In this document: positions 54,899-64,000 of the stretch, one piece after another | How positions within the stretch are numbered: the stretch's first letter is position 1 | Layout of the letters: each line of letters starts with the position of its first letter | NCBI RefSeq assembly: GCF_018327685.1 | Contig: NZ_BNEL01000001.1 | Coordinates: 2,294,001 to 2,358,000 of the forward strand | Length of the DNA stretch: 64,000 bases | Direction: 5' to 3' | Source of the DNA: Streptomyces sp. TS71-3 | GTDB taxonomy: Bacteria > Actinomycetota > Actinomycetes > Streptomycetales > Streptomycetaceae | Notes under the pieces: generated by a model | Databases searched by the model: none | Told to the model about the DNA's origin: nothing | What the model saw: the letters and a program-made list of their open reading frames with translations, nothing else | Made by a program: the position numbers and the translations under genes

Positions 54899-56410
54899 GT
54901 GAGCGTGGTGTCCTCGACGGCAAGTGCCGCAACGGGCGGCCCGGGACCGGCAGCACAGTCCCGCGTCAGATCGGAACTCGGCTTCTGCCGCGTCACCATC
55001 GTCGCCCCCGACAGCCGCGTCGACGTCGCGCTGCCCGACGACGTGCCCGTCGCCGACCTCTACCCCGAGGTGCTGCGGCTCTCCGCGCAGAGCCCCGCCG
55101 AGAGCGCGCCCGTCGGCTACCACCTGGTGCGCCGCGACGGCACGGTCCTCGACAGCGCCCGCACCTTCGCCGCGCAGGGCGTCCTCGACGGCGAGCTGCT
55201 GAGCATGCGCCCCTTCGCCGAGTCGCTGCCGCCGGCGGTCTACGACGACGTCTCCGACGCGGTCGCCTCCGCGGTCTCCCGTGACAGCACCCTGTGGAAC
55301 GAGACGCTCACCCGCGGCGCCGGCCTGGTCGCCGGGGGCGTGCTGCCGGCCCTGCTCGCCTTCGTCCTGTGGACCTCCCAGCCGCTGCACGACATGCACG
55401 GCCTGTCCGGGATCCTCGCCACCGTCGCCGGCGTCCTCCTGATCACCCTCGCCGCCGTGCGGGCCCGGATCTACGACGACCGTGGCTCGGCCGTCGCCCT
55501 CGGCCTCGGCGCGCTGCCCAACCTGGCGGTCGCCGGTTCCGGACTGCTGCCGCTCGGCACGCACGAGGGCATCGGCCGGCTGCAGTTCCTGCTGGCGTGC
55601 GCCGCCGTACTGATCGCCGCCGTGGTGCTCACCGTCCTCTCGCCCGGCGGCGACAGCCCCTTCGTGGCGTTCGTCTTCGCCTCCGGCATCGGCGTGATCA
55701 CCGTCTTCATCGCCACCCTCTCCGACCTGGCACCGGTCGAGACCGCTTCCGTCTGCGCGCCGGTCGCGGTCGGCGCGCTGGCGTTCCTGCCGGGGCTCTC
55801 GATGCGGTTCGCGCGGCTGCCCATCGGCTTCGAGTCCCCGCACGCCACGCCCGCGGGCGGCGCCGCCGACCCCGGCCCGCAGGAGCCGGTCGACGCCGAC
55901 CGCATCGGGGCCCAGGCGCGGCGCGGCCACGAGCTGCTGGTCGGCCTCGTCGGCGGCTGCGCGCTCCTCGCCGTCGGCGCCGCGGCGGTGCTCGGCTTCT
56001 CCGACAGCGTCTGGGGCCAGCTCCTCGCCTGCGCCACCGGCCTCGCCATGATCATGCGCGCCCGGCTGTTCCGCTACACCGCGCAGGTCGCCGCCGCGCT
56101 GGCCGCCGGCCTCGGCGCGCTGCTGCTGCTCGGCCTCGGGCTCTGCCTCAACCCCCCGCTGACCCTGATCCGGCGCGCCCTGGAGGGCGACAGCAGCGGG
56201 CTGGACTTCCGCACGGTGTGGCTCGCCGCGGTGATCGCCGCGGTCACCGCGCTGACCACCGCCATCGGCCTGATCATCCCGAACAAGGGCATCAGCCCCT
56301 TCTGGGGCCGCTTCCTGGAGATCGCCGAGGGCTTCGTCCTGCTGACGCTGGTGCCGCTGACGCTCGCCGTCTTCGACGTCTACGCCTCGGCGCGCGCCAT
56401 GACGAGCTGA
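54899..56410 (+). CDS. eccD: Type VII secretion membrane protein EccD
   Basis: EccD forms the membrane pore scaffold of the ESX complex. The 503-residue protein starts at GTG 54899. Residues about 28-105 form the YukD/ubiquitin-like domain (FCRVTIVAPDSRVDVALPDD and VLDGELLSMRPFAESLPP). They are followed by about eleven membrane helices, beginning GAGLVAGGVLPALLAFVLWT and ending near FLEIAEGFVLLTLVPLTLAV. A long soluble loop (about residues 315-345) separates the two helix groups, as in the family. Confidence 0.94.
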   Translation: MSVVSSTASAATGGPGPAAQSRVRSELGFCRVTIVAPDSRVDVALPDDVPVADLYPEVLRLSAQSPAESAPVGYHLVRRDGTVLDSARTFAAQGVLDGELLSMRPFAESLPPAVYDDVSDAVASAVSRDSTLWNETLTRGAGLVAGGVLPALLAFVLWTSQPLHDMHGLSGILATVAGVLLITLAAVRARIYDDRGSAVALGLGALPNLAVAGSGLLPLGTHEGIGRLQFLLACAAVLIAAVVLTVLSPGGDSPFVAFVFASGIGVITVFIATLSDLAPVETASVCAPVAVGALAFLPGLSMRFARLPIGFESPHATPAGGAADPGPQEPVDADRIGAQARRGHELLVGLVGGCALLAVGAAAVLGFSDSVWGQLLACATGLAMIMRARLFRYTAQVAAALAAGLGALLLLGLGLCLNPPLTLIRRALEGDSSGLDFRTVWLAAVIAAVTALTTAIGLIIPNKGISPFWGRFLEIAEGFVLLTLVPLTLAVFDVYASARAMTS

Positions 56411-56713
56411 CCGCCCGCGGGGGCCGGCCCGCACGCGCCGGTGCACTGGCAGTCGGCCGTACGATCCCTCTAATAGGACAGCCGGGACAGCCCGCAAGGA
56501 CCGCCCGCACCACCCACCTCACCACGATCAGCCCACCGCACCACGAGCCGCCCGCCGCGCCCGCCGCAGCGGTCGGATCACGGCCGGTGACGGGCCGCCT
56601 CCGTACGACTGGTAGCCTGTCACCGGCCGTTTGTGTACGCGCCGCCGGATCCCGTACCCGAAGGATCTGGAGGCGACGCCCAGCGGATCCCCGCCTCCCG
56701 AGTCACGGAAGCT
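56411..56713. other. Intergenic region upstream of rpsO
   Basis: No coding sequence is supported. TAGCCT (56612-56617) is a plausible -10 for rpsO but lacks a matching -35. The flanking pair CACGGCCGGTGAC and TCACCGGCCG can form an inverted structure around it. Confidence 0.35.
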
Positions 56714-56735
56714 CCCCTGAGATCAAGACCAGGGG
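56714..56735 (+). promoter_or_regulatory. Hairpin in the rpsO leader, possible S15 site
   Basis: CCCCTG (56714-56719) pairs with CAGGGG (56730-56735) 45 bases before the rpsO start. S15 represses its own message through leader structures in several bacteria, so this is a candidate; the match to a known S15-binding fold was not established. Confidence 0.35.
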
Positions 56736-56779
56736 CACTCGGTGGCCGTCTGACGACGAACCGACAGCAAGGAGTACGC

Positions 56780-57067
56780 GTGTCGCTCGACACCGCCACG
56801 AAGAAGCAGATCATGACCGAGTTCGCCACCAAGGAGGGTGACACCGGCTCCCCCGAGGTCCAGGTCGCCCTGCTCTCGCGCCGGATCTCGGACCTCACCG
56901 AGCACCTCAAGACGCACAAGCACGACCACCACTCCCGCCGTGGTCTGCTGATCCTGGTCGGCCAGCGCCGTCGCCTGCTCCAGTACCTGGCCAAGAAGGA
57001 CATCCAGCGCTTCCGGGCGCTCGTCGACCGCCTGGGCATCCGCCGCGGCGCCGCGGGCGCGAGGTAG
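56780..57067 (+). CDS. rpsO: 30S ribosomal protein S15
   Basis: S15 binds the central domain of 16S rRNA early in 30S assembly. GTG 56780 follows AAGGAG with spacing six and gives 95 residues. The conserved blocks [20 protein letters not shown] and [20 protein letters not shown], then [20 protein letters not shown], cover the whole protein. It precedes pnp, the usual bacterial pairing, with a terminator and structured leader in between. Confidence 0.97.
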   Translation: MSLDTATKKQIMTEFATKEGDTGSPEVQVALLSRRISDLTEHLKTHKHDHHSRRGLLILVGQRRRLLQYLAKKDIQRFRALVDRLGIRRGAAGAR

Positions 57068-57078
57068 TACGCCCCACA

Positions 57079-57110
57079 GGGAGCGGTTCCCGCCACCGGG
57101 AGCCGCTCCC
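57079..57110 (+). terminator. rpsO terminator
   Basis: GGGAGCGGTTCCCG (57079-57092) pairs with CGGGAGCCGCTCCC (57097-57110) over 14 positions with one G-U pair and a four-base loop, 11 bases after the rpsO stop. Confidence 0.85.
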
Positions 57111-57273
57111 TTCGCATAGCCGTACCCGGGCGGCACACCGGCGCTCCGCAGGGCGCCGGACCCCGGGAGGGCCACGGCAAAGGACGGGCCGCGAAGCCGC
57201 GGCGGAGCCCGGCGGCGCGCGCATCGCGCGGCCGGTCCTCACGCGGCACGTGCGCGGTGTCTGCGCCGCTTTG

Positions 57274-57319
57274 TAGTCTGGTCCACAGGACGTCGGCGCC
57301 CGGACACGCTCCGGGCGCC
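57274..57319 (+). promoter_or_regulatory. Candidate pnp promoter and perfect hairpin
   Basis: TAGTCT (57274-57279) is a good -10 without a clear -35. Downstream, GGCGCCCGGA (57295-57304) pairs perfectly with TCCGGGCGCC (57310-57319) around a five-base loop. The hairpin lies in the rpsO-pnp spacer, where RNase III cleavage is known in Streptomyces. Confidence 0.5.
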
Positions 57320-57372
57320 ACAGAAGACAACTGAACAAGCCAAACGACGAGGAGGAGCGCACCCCAGCCGCC

Positions 57373-57431
57373 GCCGGTCCTCGGTAGTGGCCCCCGGGGC
57401 AGCACCCCGGGTGCTTCGATCGAAGACCGGC
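57373..57431 (+). ncRNA. Structured pnp leader, Actino-pnp-type motif
   Basis: A closed multi-stem structure precedes pnp. The outer stem is GCCGGTC (57373-57379) with GACCGGC (57425-57431). Inside are the hairpin CCCGGGG-CAGCA-CCCCGGG (57393-57411) and the palindrome CTTCGATCGAAG (57414-57425), whose last base overlaps the outer stem. The location, directly upstream of an actinobacterial pnp, is that of the Actino-pnp RNA described in Rfam, which is thought to control PNPase expression. Assignment to that family is from position and shape only. Confidence 0.6.
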
Positions 57432-57507
57432 CAGCACACAAGGCGCGCTTCTCCGCAGGTCCCCGCCACCCGGGCGGGGACAGCAGAGACAAACGGAGAA
57501 TGTGCTG

Positions 57508-59751
57508 GTGGAGAACGAGACCCACTACGCCGAGGCCGTCATCGACAACGGCTCCTTCGGCACCCGAACCATCCGCTTCGAGACGGGCCGCCTGGCCAAG
57601 CAGGCCGCCGGCTCCGCCGTGGCGTACCTGGACGACGACACGATGGTGCTGTCCGCGACCACCGTGTCCAAGAACCCCAAGGACCAGCTCGACTTCTTCC
57701 CGCTCACGGTGGACGTCGAGGAGCGCATGTACGCGGCCGGAAAGATCCCCGGATCCTTCTTCCGCCGTGAGGGCCGTCCCTCCGAGGACGCCATCCTCAC
57801 CTGCCGCCTGATCGACCGCCCGCTGCGCCCCTCCTTCAGGAAGGGCCTGCGCAACGAGATCCAGATCGTCGAGACGATCATGGCGCTCAACCCCGACCAC
57901 CTCTACGACGTCGTCGCGATCAACGCCGCGTCCGCGTCCACGCAGCTCGCCGGCCTGCCCTTCTCGGGCCCGATCGGCGGCACCCGCGTCGCCCTGATCA
58001 AGGGCCAGTGGGTGGCCTTCCCCACCCACACCGAGCTCGAAGAGGCCGTCTTCGACATGGTCGTCGCCGGCCGCGTCCTGGAGGACGGCGACGTCGCGAT
58101 CATGATGGTCGAGGCGGAGGCCACCGAGCAGACGATCAAGCTGGTCGACAGCGGGTCCGAGGCGCCGACCGAGGAGGTCGTCGCCGCCGGCCTGGAGGCC
58201 GCCAAGCCCTTCATCAAGGTCCTCTGCAAGGCGCAGGCGGACCTCGCCGTGAAGGCCGCCAAGCCGACCGGCGAGTTCCCGATCTTCCTCGACTACCAGG
58301 ACGACGTCCTGGAGGCGCTCACCACCGCCGTGCGCGACGAGCTGGCCTCCGCGCTCACCATCGCGGGCAAGCTGGAGCGCGAAGCCGAGCTCGACCGCGT
58401 CAAGAGCCTCGCCGCCGAGAAGCTGCTCCCGCAGTTCGAGGGCCGCGAGAAGGAGATCTCCGGCGCCTACCGCGCGCTCACCAAGCAGCTGGTGCGCGAG
58501 CGCGTGATCAAGGAGAAGAAGCGTATCGACGGCCGTGGCATCACGGACATCCGTACGCTCGCCGCCGAGGTCGAGGCCATCCCGCGGGTGCACGGCTCGG
58601 CGCTCTTCGAGCGCGGCGAGACCCAGATCCTCGGCGTCACCACGCTGAACATGCTCCGCATGGAGCAGCAGCTGGACACCCTCTCCCCGGTGACCCGCAA
58701 GCGCTACATGCACAACTACAACTTCCCGCCCTACTCCACCGGCGAGACCGGCCGCGTCGGCTCCCCGAAGCGCCGCGAGATCGGCCATGGCGCGCTCGCC
58801 GAGCGCGCGCTCGTGCCGGTGCTGCCCGCCCGCGAGGAGTTCCCCTACGCGATCCGGCAGGTCTCCGAGGCCCTCGGGTCGAACGGCTCGACGTCCATGG
58901 GCTCCGTCTGCGCCTCCACCATGTCCCTGCTGAACGCCGGTGTCCCGCTGAAGGCTCCGGTCGCCGGTATCGCCATGGGTCTGATCTCGCAGGAGATCGA
59001 GGGCGAGACGCACTATGTCACCCTCACGGACATCCTCGGCGCCGAGGACGCGTACGGCGACATGGACTTCAAGGTCGCCGGCACGAAGAACTTCGTCACC
59101 GCCCTCCAGCTCGACACCAAGCTGGACGGCATCCCGGCCTCCGTGCTGGCCGCCGCACTCAAGCAGGCCCGCGACGCCCGGCTGCACATCCTCGACGTGA
59201 TGATGGAGGCCATCGACCGTCCCGACGAGATGTCCCCGAACGCCCCGCGGATCATCACCGTCAAGATCCCGGTGGACAAGATCGGTGAGGTCATCGGCCC
59301 CAAGGGCAAGATGATCAACCAGATCCAGGAGGACACCGGCGCGGACATCACGATCGAGGACGACGGCACCATCTACATCGGTGCCGCCGACGGCCCCTCC
59401 GCCGAGGCCGCCCGCACCACGATCAACGGCATCGCCAACCCGACCATGCCGGAGGTCGGCGAGCGCTACCTCGGCACGGTCGTGAAGACCACCACCTTCG
59501 GTGCCTTCGTCTCCCTGCTGCCCGGCAAGGACGGTCTGCTGCACATCTCGCAGATCCGCAAGCTCGCCGGCGGCAAGCGGGTGGAGAATGTGGACGACGT
59601 CCTCGGCGTGGGCCACAAGGTCCAGGTCGAGATCGCCGAGATCGACTCCCGCGGCAAGCTCTCCCTGATCCCCGTGATCGAGGGCGAGGGTGAGGACGAC
59701 GCCGACGGCGAATCCCAGCGGAACGACCAGAAGGACGATGCCACCAAGTGA
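57508..59751 (+). CDS. pnp: Polynucleotide phosphorylase
   Basis: PNPase degrades RNA 3' to 5' by phosphorolysis and, in Streptomyces, also adds 3' tails. GTG 57508 ([15 protein letters not shown]) is preferred over GTG 57502 because the GGAG at 57495 is at normal distance. Two RNase PH-like domains are visible ([20 protein letters not shown] and [20 protein letters not shown]), with [20 protein letters not shown] in the active-site region. The KH domain has [20 protein letters not shown] and the S1 domain [20 protein letters not shown]. The length is 747 residues, with an acidic tail. It overlaps the next gene by four bases. Confidence 0.97.
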   Translation: MENETHYAEAVIDNGSFGTRTIRFETGRLAKQAAGSAVAYLDDDTMVLSATTVSKNPKDQLDFFPLTVDVEERMYAAGKIPGSFFRREGRPSEDAILTCRLIDRPLRPSFRKGLRNEIQIVETIMALNPDHLYDVVAINAASASTQLAGLPFSGPIGGTRVALIKGQWVAFPTHTELEEAVFDMVVAGRVLEDGDVAIMMVEAEATEQTIKLVDSGSEAPTEEVVAAGLEAAKPFIKVLCKAQADLAVKAAKPTGEFPIFLDYQDDVLEALTTAVRDELASALTIAGKLEREAELDRVKSLAAEKLLPQFEGREKEISGAYRALTKQLVRERVIKEKKRIDGRGITDIRTLAAEVEAIPRVHGSALFERGETQILGVTTLNMLRMEQQLDTLSPVTRKRYMHNYNFPPYSTGETGRVGSPKRREIGHGALAERALVPVLPAREEFPYAIRQVSEALGSNGSTSMGSVCASTMSLLNAGVPLKAPVAGIAMGLISQEIEGETHYVTLTDILGAEDAYGDMDFKVAGTKNFVTALQLDTKLDGIPASVLAAALKQARDARLHILDVMMEAIDRPDEMSPNAPRIITVKIPVDKIGEVIGPKGKMINQIQEDTGADITIEDDGTIYIGAADGPSAEAARTTINGIANPTMPEVGERYLGTVVKTTTFGAFVSLLPGKDGLLHISQIRKLAGGKRVENVDDVLGVGHKVQVEIAEIDSRGKLSLIPVIEGEGEDDADGESQRNDQKDDATK

Positions 59752-61127
59752 CGTCCCGTAGCTCCACGGCGACGGCCCGCACCGATTCCCAGGTGCGGGC
59801 CGTCGCCCATACCCAAACCCTGCTCGAGGGCAAGGACGGCATCGGCACGGTCCGCCGCACGATCCTGCCCGGCGGCCTGCGCGTGGTCACCGAGACCCTG
59901 CCTTCCGTACGCTCCGCGACGTTCGGCATCTGGTCGCACGTCGGCTCCCGCGACGAGACCCCCGCCCTGAACGGCGCCACCCACTACCTGGAGCACCTGC
60001 TCTTCAAGGGCACCGGCAAGCGCTCCGCGCTGGACATCTCCGCCGCCATCGACGCCGTCGGCGGCGAGATGAACGCCTTCACGGCCAAGGAGTACACGTG
60101 CTACTACGCGCGCGTGCTCGACACCGACCTCCCTCTCGCCATCGACGTCGTCTGCGACATGCTGACCGGCTCGCTGATCCTCCCGGAGGACGTCGACGCC
60201 GAGCGCGGCGTGATCCTCGAAGAGATCGCGATGACCGAGGACGACCCCAGCGACTGCGTGCACGACCTCTTCGCGCACACCATGCTCGGCGACACCCCGC
60301 TGGGCCGCCCGGTCCTGGGCACCGTCGACACGGTCAACGCCCTCACCGCCGACCGCATCCGCCGCTTCTACAAGCGGCACTACGACCCCACCCACCTGGT
60401 GGTGGCCGCGGCGGGCAACATCGACCACGACGACGTGGTGCGCCAGGTCAGCACGGCCTTCGACGCGGCGGGCTCCCTCACCCGCGCCGACGCCGAGCCG
60501 CTCGCCCCGCGCGACGGCAGCCGTTCCGTGCGCACCTCCGGCCGTGTGGAGCTGCTGAACCGCAAGACCGAGCAGGCGCACGTCGTCCTCGGCGTGCCGG
60601 GCCTGCCCCGCACCGACGACCGCCGTTGGGCCCTCGGCGTGCTCAACACCGCGCTCGGCGGCGGCATGTCCTCCCGCCTCTTCCAGGAGGTCCGCGAGAA
60701 GCGGGGGCTCGCCTACAGCGTCTACTCCTACACCTCCGGCTTCGCGGACTGCGGCCTGTTCGGCGTCTACGCGGGCTGCCGGCCGAGCCAGGTGCACGAC
60801 GTGCTGAAGATCTGCCGCAACGAGCTCGACCAGGTCGCGCAGAACGGACTGACCGACGACGAGATCGCCCGTGCCGTCGGCCAGCTCTCCGGCTCCACCG
60901 TCCTCGGTCTAGAGGACACCGGCGCGCTGATGAACCGGATCGGCAAGAGCGAGCTGTGCTGGGGCGAGCAGATGTCCGTGGACGAGATGCTCTCCCGGAT
61001 ATCCGCGGTCACCCCCGACGACGTCCGCGGCGTCGCCCGTGACCTGCTCAGCCACCGCCCCTCGCTCTCCGTCATCGGCCCGCTCAAGGACAAGCAGGCA
61101 GCCCGGCTGGACGACGCCGTCGCCTAG
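59748..61127 (+). CDS. M16 family zinc metallopeptidase
   Basis: This 459-residue peptidase is the processing-peptidase-like M16B type found after pnp in Streptomyces. The inverted zinc motif HYLEH (79-83) supplies two His ligands and the catalytic Glu82, and Glu159 (VILEEIAM) is the expected third ligand. The second half carries the inactive-homologue fold with [20 protein letters not shown] and [12 protein letters not shown], the R/Y pair used in substrate binding. GTG 59748 overlaps the pnp stop by four bases. No signal sequence is visible, so it is probably cytoplasmic. Confidence 0.94.
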   Translation: MTSRSSTATARTDSQVRAVAHTQTLLEGKDGIGTVRRTILPGGLRVVTETLPSVRSATFGIWSHVGSRDETPALNGATHYLEHLLFKGTGKRSALDISAAIDAVGGEMNAFTAKEYTCYYARVLDTDLPLAIDVVCDMLTGSLILPEDVDAERGVILEEIAMTEDDPSDCVHDLFAHTMLGDTPLGRPVLGTVDTVNALTADRIRRFYKRHYDPTHLVVAAAGNIDHDDVVRQVSTAFDAAGSLTRADAEPLAPRDGSRSVRTSGRVELLNRKTEQAHVVLGVPGLPRTDDRRWALGVLNTALGGGMSSRLFQEVREKRGLAYSVYSYTSGFADCGLFGVYAGCRPSQVHDVLKICRNELDQVAQNGLTDDEIARAVGQLSGSTVLGLEDTGALMNRIGKSELCWGEQMSVDEMLSRISAVTPDDVRGVARDLLSHRPSLSVIGPLKDKQAARLDDAVA

Positions 61128-62054
<927 letters not shown>

Positions 62055-62096
62055 CCTTCCCGGCCCCCCGGCCGCCCTCACACCGGATACCGGACG

Positions 62097-62564
62097 GTGA
62101 CTGCGATGCGTGCGAAGGCGACCTACGCGATCACGGCCGCCGCCCTCATCGGCTACCTGGTCCTGGCCGGCAGCCGCGGCGTCCTGCTGCTCCGCCACGG
62201 CACCCCGCTCACGGTCGTCTTCGGCGCCGCCGTACTGGTCCTGCCGATGCTCGGCCTGTGGTTCCTGTGGCAGAACACGCGCTTCGTACGGCGCGCGAAC
62301 AGGCTGGCGGCCGAGGTGGCCGCGGGGGGCGGCCCGGCTTCGGGCGAGCCGGTACGGGCGCCCTGCCGACCCCGCCCCGACCGGGAGACCGCCGACGCGG
62401 TCTTCCGCCTCCGCAAGGCGGAAACGGAACGCACCCCGGACGACTGGCGCTGCTGGTTCCACCTGGCGGTCGCATACCGAGACGCCCGCGACACGCCACG
62501 GGCGCGCTGGGCGATACAGCGAGCGATTGCGCTCCGCGAGGGCCGGGGTGGTGGTGGCCGGTGA
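62097..62564 (+). CDS. Small membrane protein with TPR-like tail
   Basis: This 155-residue protein has two N-terminal membrane helices (YAITAAALIGYLVLAGSRGV and LTVVFGAAVLVLPMLGLWFL) and a cytoplasmic tail. The tail contains one TPR-like helical pair, WRCWFHLAVAYRDARDTPRA followed by RWAIQRAIALREG. GTG 62097 is used; ATG 62106 is also possible. It follows dapB by 42 bases in the same direction and could share its transcript. Function is unknown. Confidence 0.8.
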   Translation: MTAMRAKATYAITAAALIGYLVLAGSRGVLLLRHGTPLTVVFGAAVLVLPMLGLWFLWQNTRFVRRANRLAAEVAAGGGPASGEPVRAPCRPRPDRETADAVFRLRKAETERTPDDWRCWFHLAVAYRDARDTPRARWAIQRAIALREGRGGGGR

Positions 62565-62582
62565 CACAGCGGGGGCCTGCTG

Positions 62583-63300
62583 TGGCTGGTTGCGCAGTTC
62601 CCCGCGCCCCTCTCCGGACGCCTCGCGCCCGTTCCTGAGCCCTGACCCCGGCGGCACACCTCAGGTGTGGGGTGGCTGAGCGCGCAGTTCCCCGCGCCCC
62701 TTGAAGGCGCTTCGCGAGGGGGTACCAGGGCGGGCCGGTGGTCGAGTGAGGAGCCGTGGGGGCAGGTCGTGATGGGGGCTCGCCGCAGGCGTTCATGAAA
62801 GGGGCGCGGGGAACTGCGCGAGCAGCCAGGGCGGGCCGGTGGTCGAGTGAGGAGCCGTGGGGGCAGGTCGTGATGGGGGCTCGCCGCAGGCGTTCATGAA
62901 AGGGGCGCGGGGAACTGCGCGAGCAGCCAGGGCGGGCCGGTGGTCGAGTGAGGAGCCGTGGGGGCAGGTCGTGATGGGGGCTCGCCGCAGGCGTTCATGA
63001 AAGGGGCGCGGGGAACTGCGCGAGCAACCAGGACCAACCGCTGCCCAAGCGAGACACCGCAAGGGGCAGCCCCTGACGGGGGCTCGCCGCAGGCGATCAA
63101 GGAAGGGGCGCGGGGAACTGCGCGATCAGCCACGACAGCCCGCTGGCCAAGCGACGGACCGCAAGGGGCAGGATCCAACCGGCCGGGCCCGCCGCAGGCA
63201 CTGGCGGGGAACTGCGCGAAAAACCACACCCGACCGCTGGCCAAGCGAAAGACCGCAAGAGGCACACTCCGGGTGGCCCGCCGCAGGCGAGTCCGGGCCC
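62583..63300. repeat. Dense array of intergenic repeats
   Basis: The 783-base gap between two convergent genes is filled with copies of one core. Inverted cores lie at 62591-62610 and 62681-62700. Direct cores (GGGGCGCGGGGAACTGCGCG) lie at 62801-62820, 62902-62921, 63003-63022 and 63105-63124, and a shorter one at 63204-63218. Between cores are related stretches with CAAGCGA and CCGCAAGGGGCA. Opposite orientations could fold into long stems and stop transcription from both sides. Confidence 0.85.
62725..63027. repeat. Three tandem 101-bp direct repeats
   Basis: Units at 62725-62825, 62826-62926 and 62927-63027 begin CCAGGGCGGGCCGGTGGTCG and end in the core followed by AGCAG or AGCAA. By eye the three differ only at the final base of the third copy. 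There are no spacers between them. Confidence 0.9.
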
Positions 63301-63347
63301 GGGTGCCTGAGGAACCCGGGGAACCCCGCACCGGCCGCCCGCGCCCA

Positions 63348-63902
63348 TCAGGGCGCCCCGTACTCCGCGGCCCAAGCCTCCACCGTGTCCGACGCCCGCT
63401 CGAACGCCTCAGGACGCCGCAGAAAGTCCCCGTCGTGCGAGGTGAGCAGCGCCTCCGGCTCATCCTGCCGGCCCGAGCGGACGAGGACCAGCGCCTGCCC
63501 CTGCACCGTGCGCGGCATGCCCAGCCAGCGCACCGGCTGCTGAACGGTGCGTATGCCGAGCACCTGCCCCCACGGCATCGTGCGGGTCGAGAAGAAGGCG
63601 ACGCGGCGCAGCCCGTGCCTGCTCACCCAGGTGCCCATCCGGAGCAGCCTGAGGGCGCCAATGATGATCAGCAGGGCGAGGCCGGCGCATGCGGTGCCAC
63701 CGGTGAGCGTCCCAGCAAAGGCGATGATCACGGCTGCCACCAGCACAAATGAGGACAGCAGCAGGAGCACCGCCGCAAGGCCGACCCGCCAGGGGCCGGG
63801 CCGGTAGGGGCGGCGCCAGCGGTCAGGGTCGTCGACCGGCAGCACGACATCAGCGGACGCCTCGTCGAACGCGCGGTCGGCCGTCAGGAAGGGCAGGGGC
63901 AC
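63348..63902 (-). CDS. PH-domain-like membrane protein
   Basis: The 184-residue protein starts at GTG 63902. After a 40-residue polar start come two adjacent membrane helices (VGLAAVLLLLSSFVLVAAVI and ACAGLALLIIIGALRLLRMG). A soluble C-terminal part with VSRHGLRRVAFFSTRTMPWG, QVLGIRTVQQ and RTVQGQALVLVRSGRQDEPE resembles bacterial PH-type membrane proteins. Its function is unknown. It converges on the repeat array. The last 98 bases of the window show nothing more. Confidence 0.78.
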   Translation of the reverse strand: MPLPFLTADRAFDEASADVVLPVDDPDRWRRPYRPGPWRVGLAAVLLLLSSFVLVAAVIIAFAGTLTGGTACAGLALLIIIGALRLLRMGTWVSRHGLRRVAFFSTRTMPWGQVLGIRTVQQPVRWLGMPRTVQGQALVLVRSGRQDEPEALLTSHDGDFLRRPEAFERASDTVEAWAAEYGAP

Positions 63903-64000
63903 GGCTGATCCTCACTCAATCCACGCAGGGCTGTCCGGTGAGGCTATCCAGCGGTCCTCCGGGCCACCACCCTGGGGGCCGCCCACACCGCGGGGCCTGG

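Noticed and set aside
62725..63124. CRISPR-like array
   Set aside because: The 101-bp units are contiguous with no unique spacers and no cas genes are present.

Overview
The window is high-GC actinobacterial chromosome and almost certainly comes from a Streptomyces: codon third positions are nearly all G or C, GTG starts are common, IF2 carries a very long Pro/Gly-rich N-terminal extension, and the order proS - rimP-nusA-ylxR-infB-rbfA-truB-ribF - type VII secretion locus - rpsO-pnp-M16 peptidase-dapB is the conserved core arrangement of that genus. No tRNA, rRNA, CRISPR array, insertion sequence or prophage gene was found.

Layout. (1) 1-3853: most of a large TPR protein on the minus strand whose C-terminal CHAT (caspase-like) domain runs off the left edge. 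(2) 4243-8498: a polyamine/iron-type ABC importer operon (binding protein, ATPase, two permeases) with translational coupling. (3) 8922-14835: two GNAT acetyltransferases, prolyl-tRNA synthetase, a phosphotransferase-fold protein that has lost its catalytic residues, and a two-gene ferritin-like/Tat-lipoprotein pair. (4) 15189-23770: the translation/transcription core cluster rimP, nusA, ylxR, infB, a DUF503 gene, rbfA, truB, ribF. (5) 24140-30499: a complete peptide-type ABC importer operon on the minus strand. (6) 30982-56410: a type VII (ESX) secretion locus with an EspI-like ParA/MinD protein, EccE, EccB, EccC, EccD, two mycosins, two WXG100 proteins and two further secretion-associated genes, interrupted by an accessory island (45215-50258). 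(7) 56780-62564: rpsO, pnp, M16 peptidase, dapB and a small membrane protein. (8) 62580-63300: dense intergenic repeats including three exact 101-bp tandem copies, then a PH-like membrane protein.

The most interesting part is the island at 45.2-50.3 kb inside the ESX locus. A 149-residue helical protein and a 753-residue protein with a WXG100-like head are followed by two paralogous four-cysteine lipoproteins. Between and beyond these lie decayed copies: the last codons of the big gene are repeated upstream of the second lipoprotein gene, and the tail of a third lipoprotein survives as a fragment. This is the footprint of repeated tandem duplication of an [effector 3' end + lipoprotein] unit. 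It resembles the way orphan immunity genes build up downstream of secreted toxins, so an ESX effector/immunity cassette is proposed as a testable idea, not a demonstrated function.

Start sites were chosen from ribosome-binding sites, overlaps and family alignment from memory. Promoters and terminators were read by eye. Family names come from recognised motifs; no database search was run.
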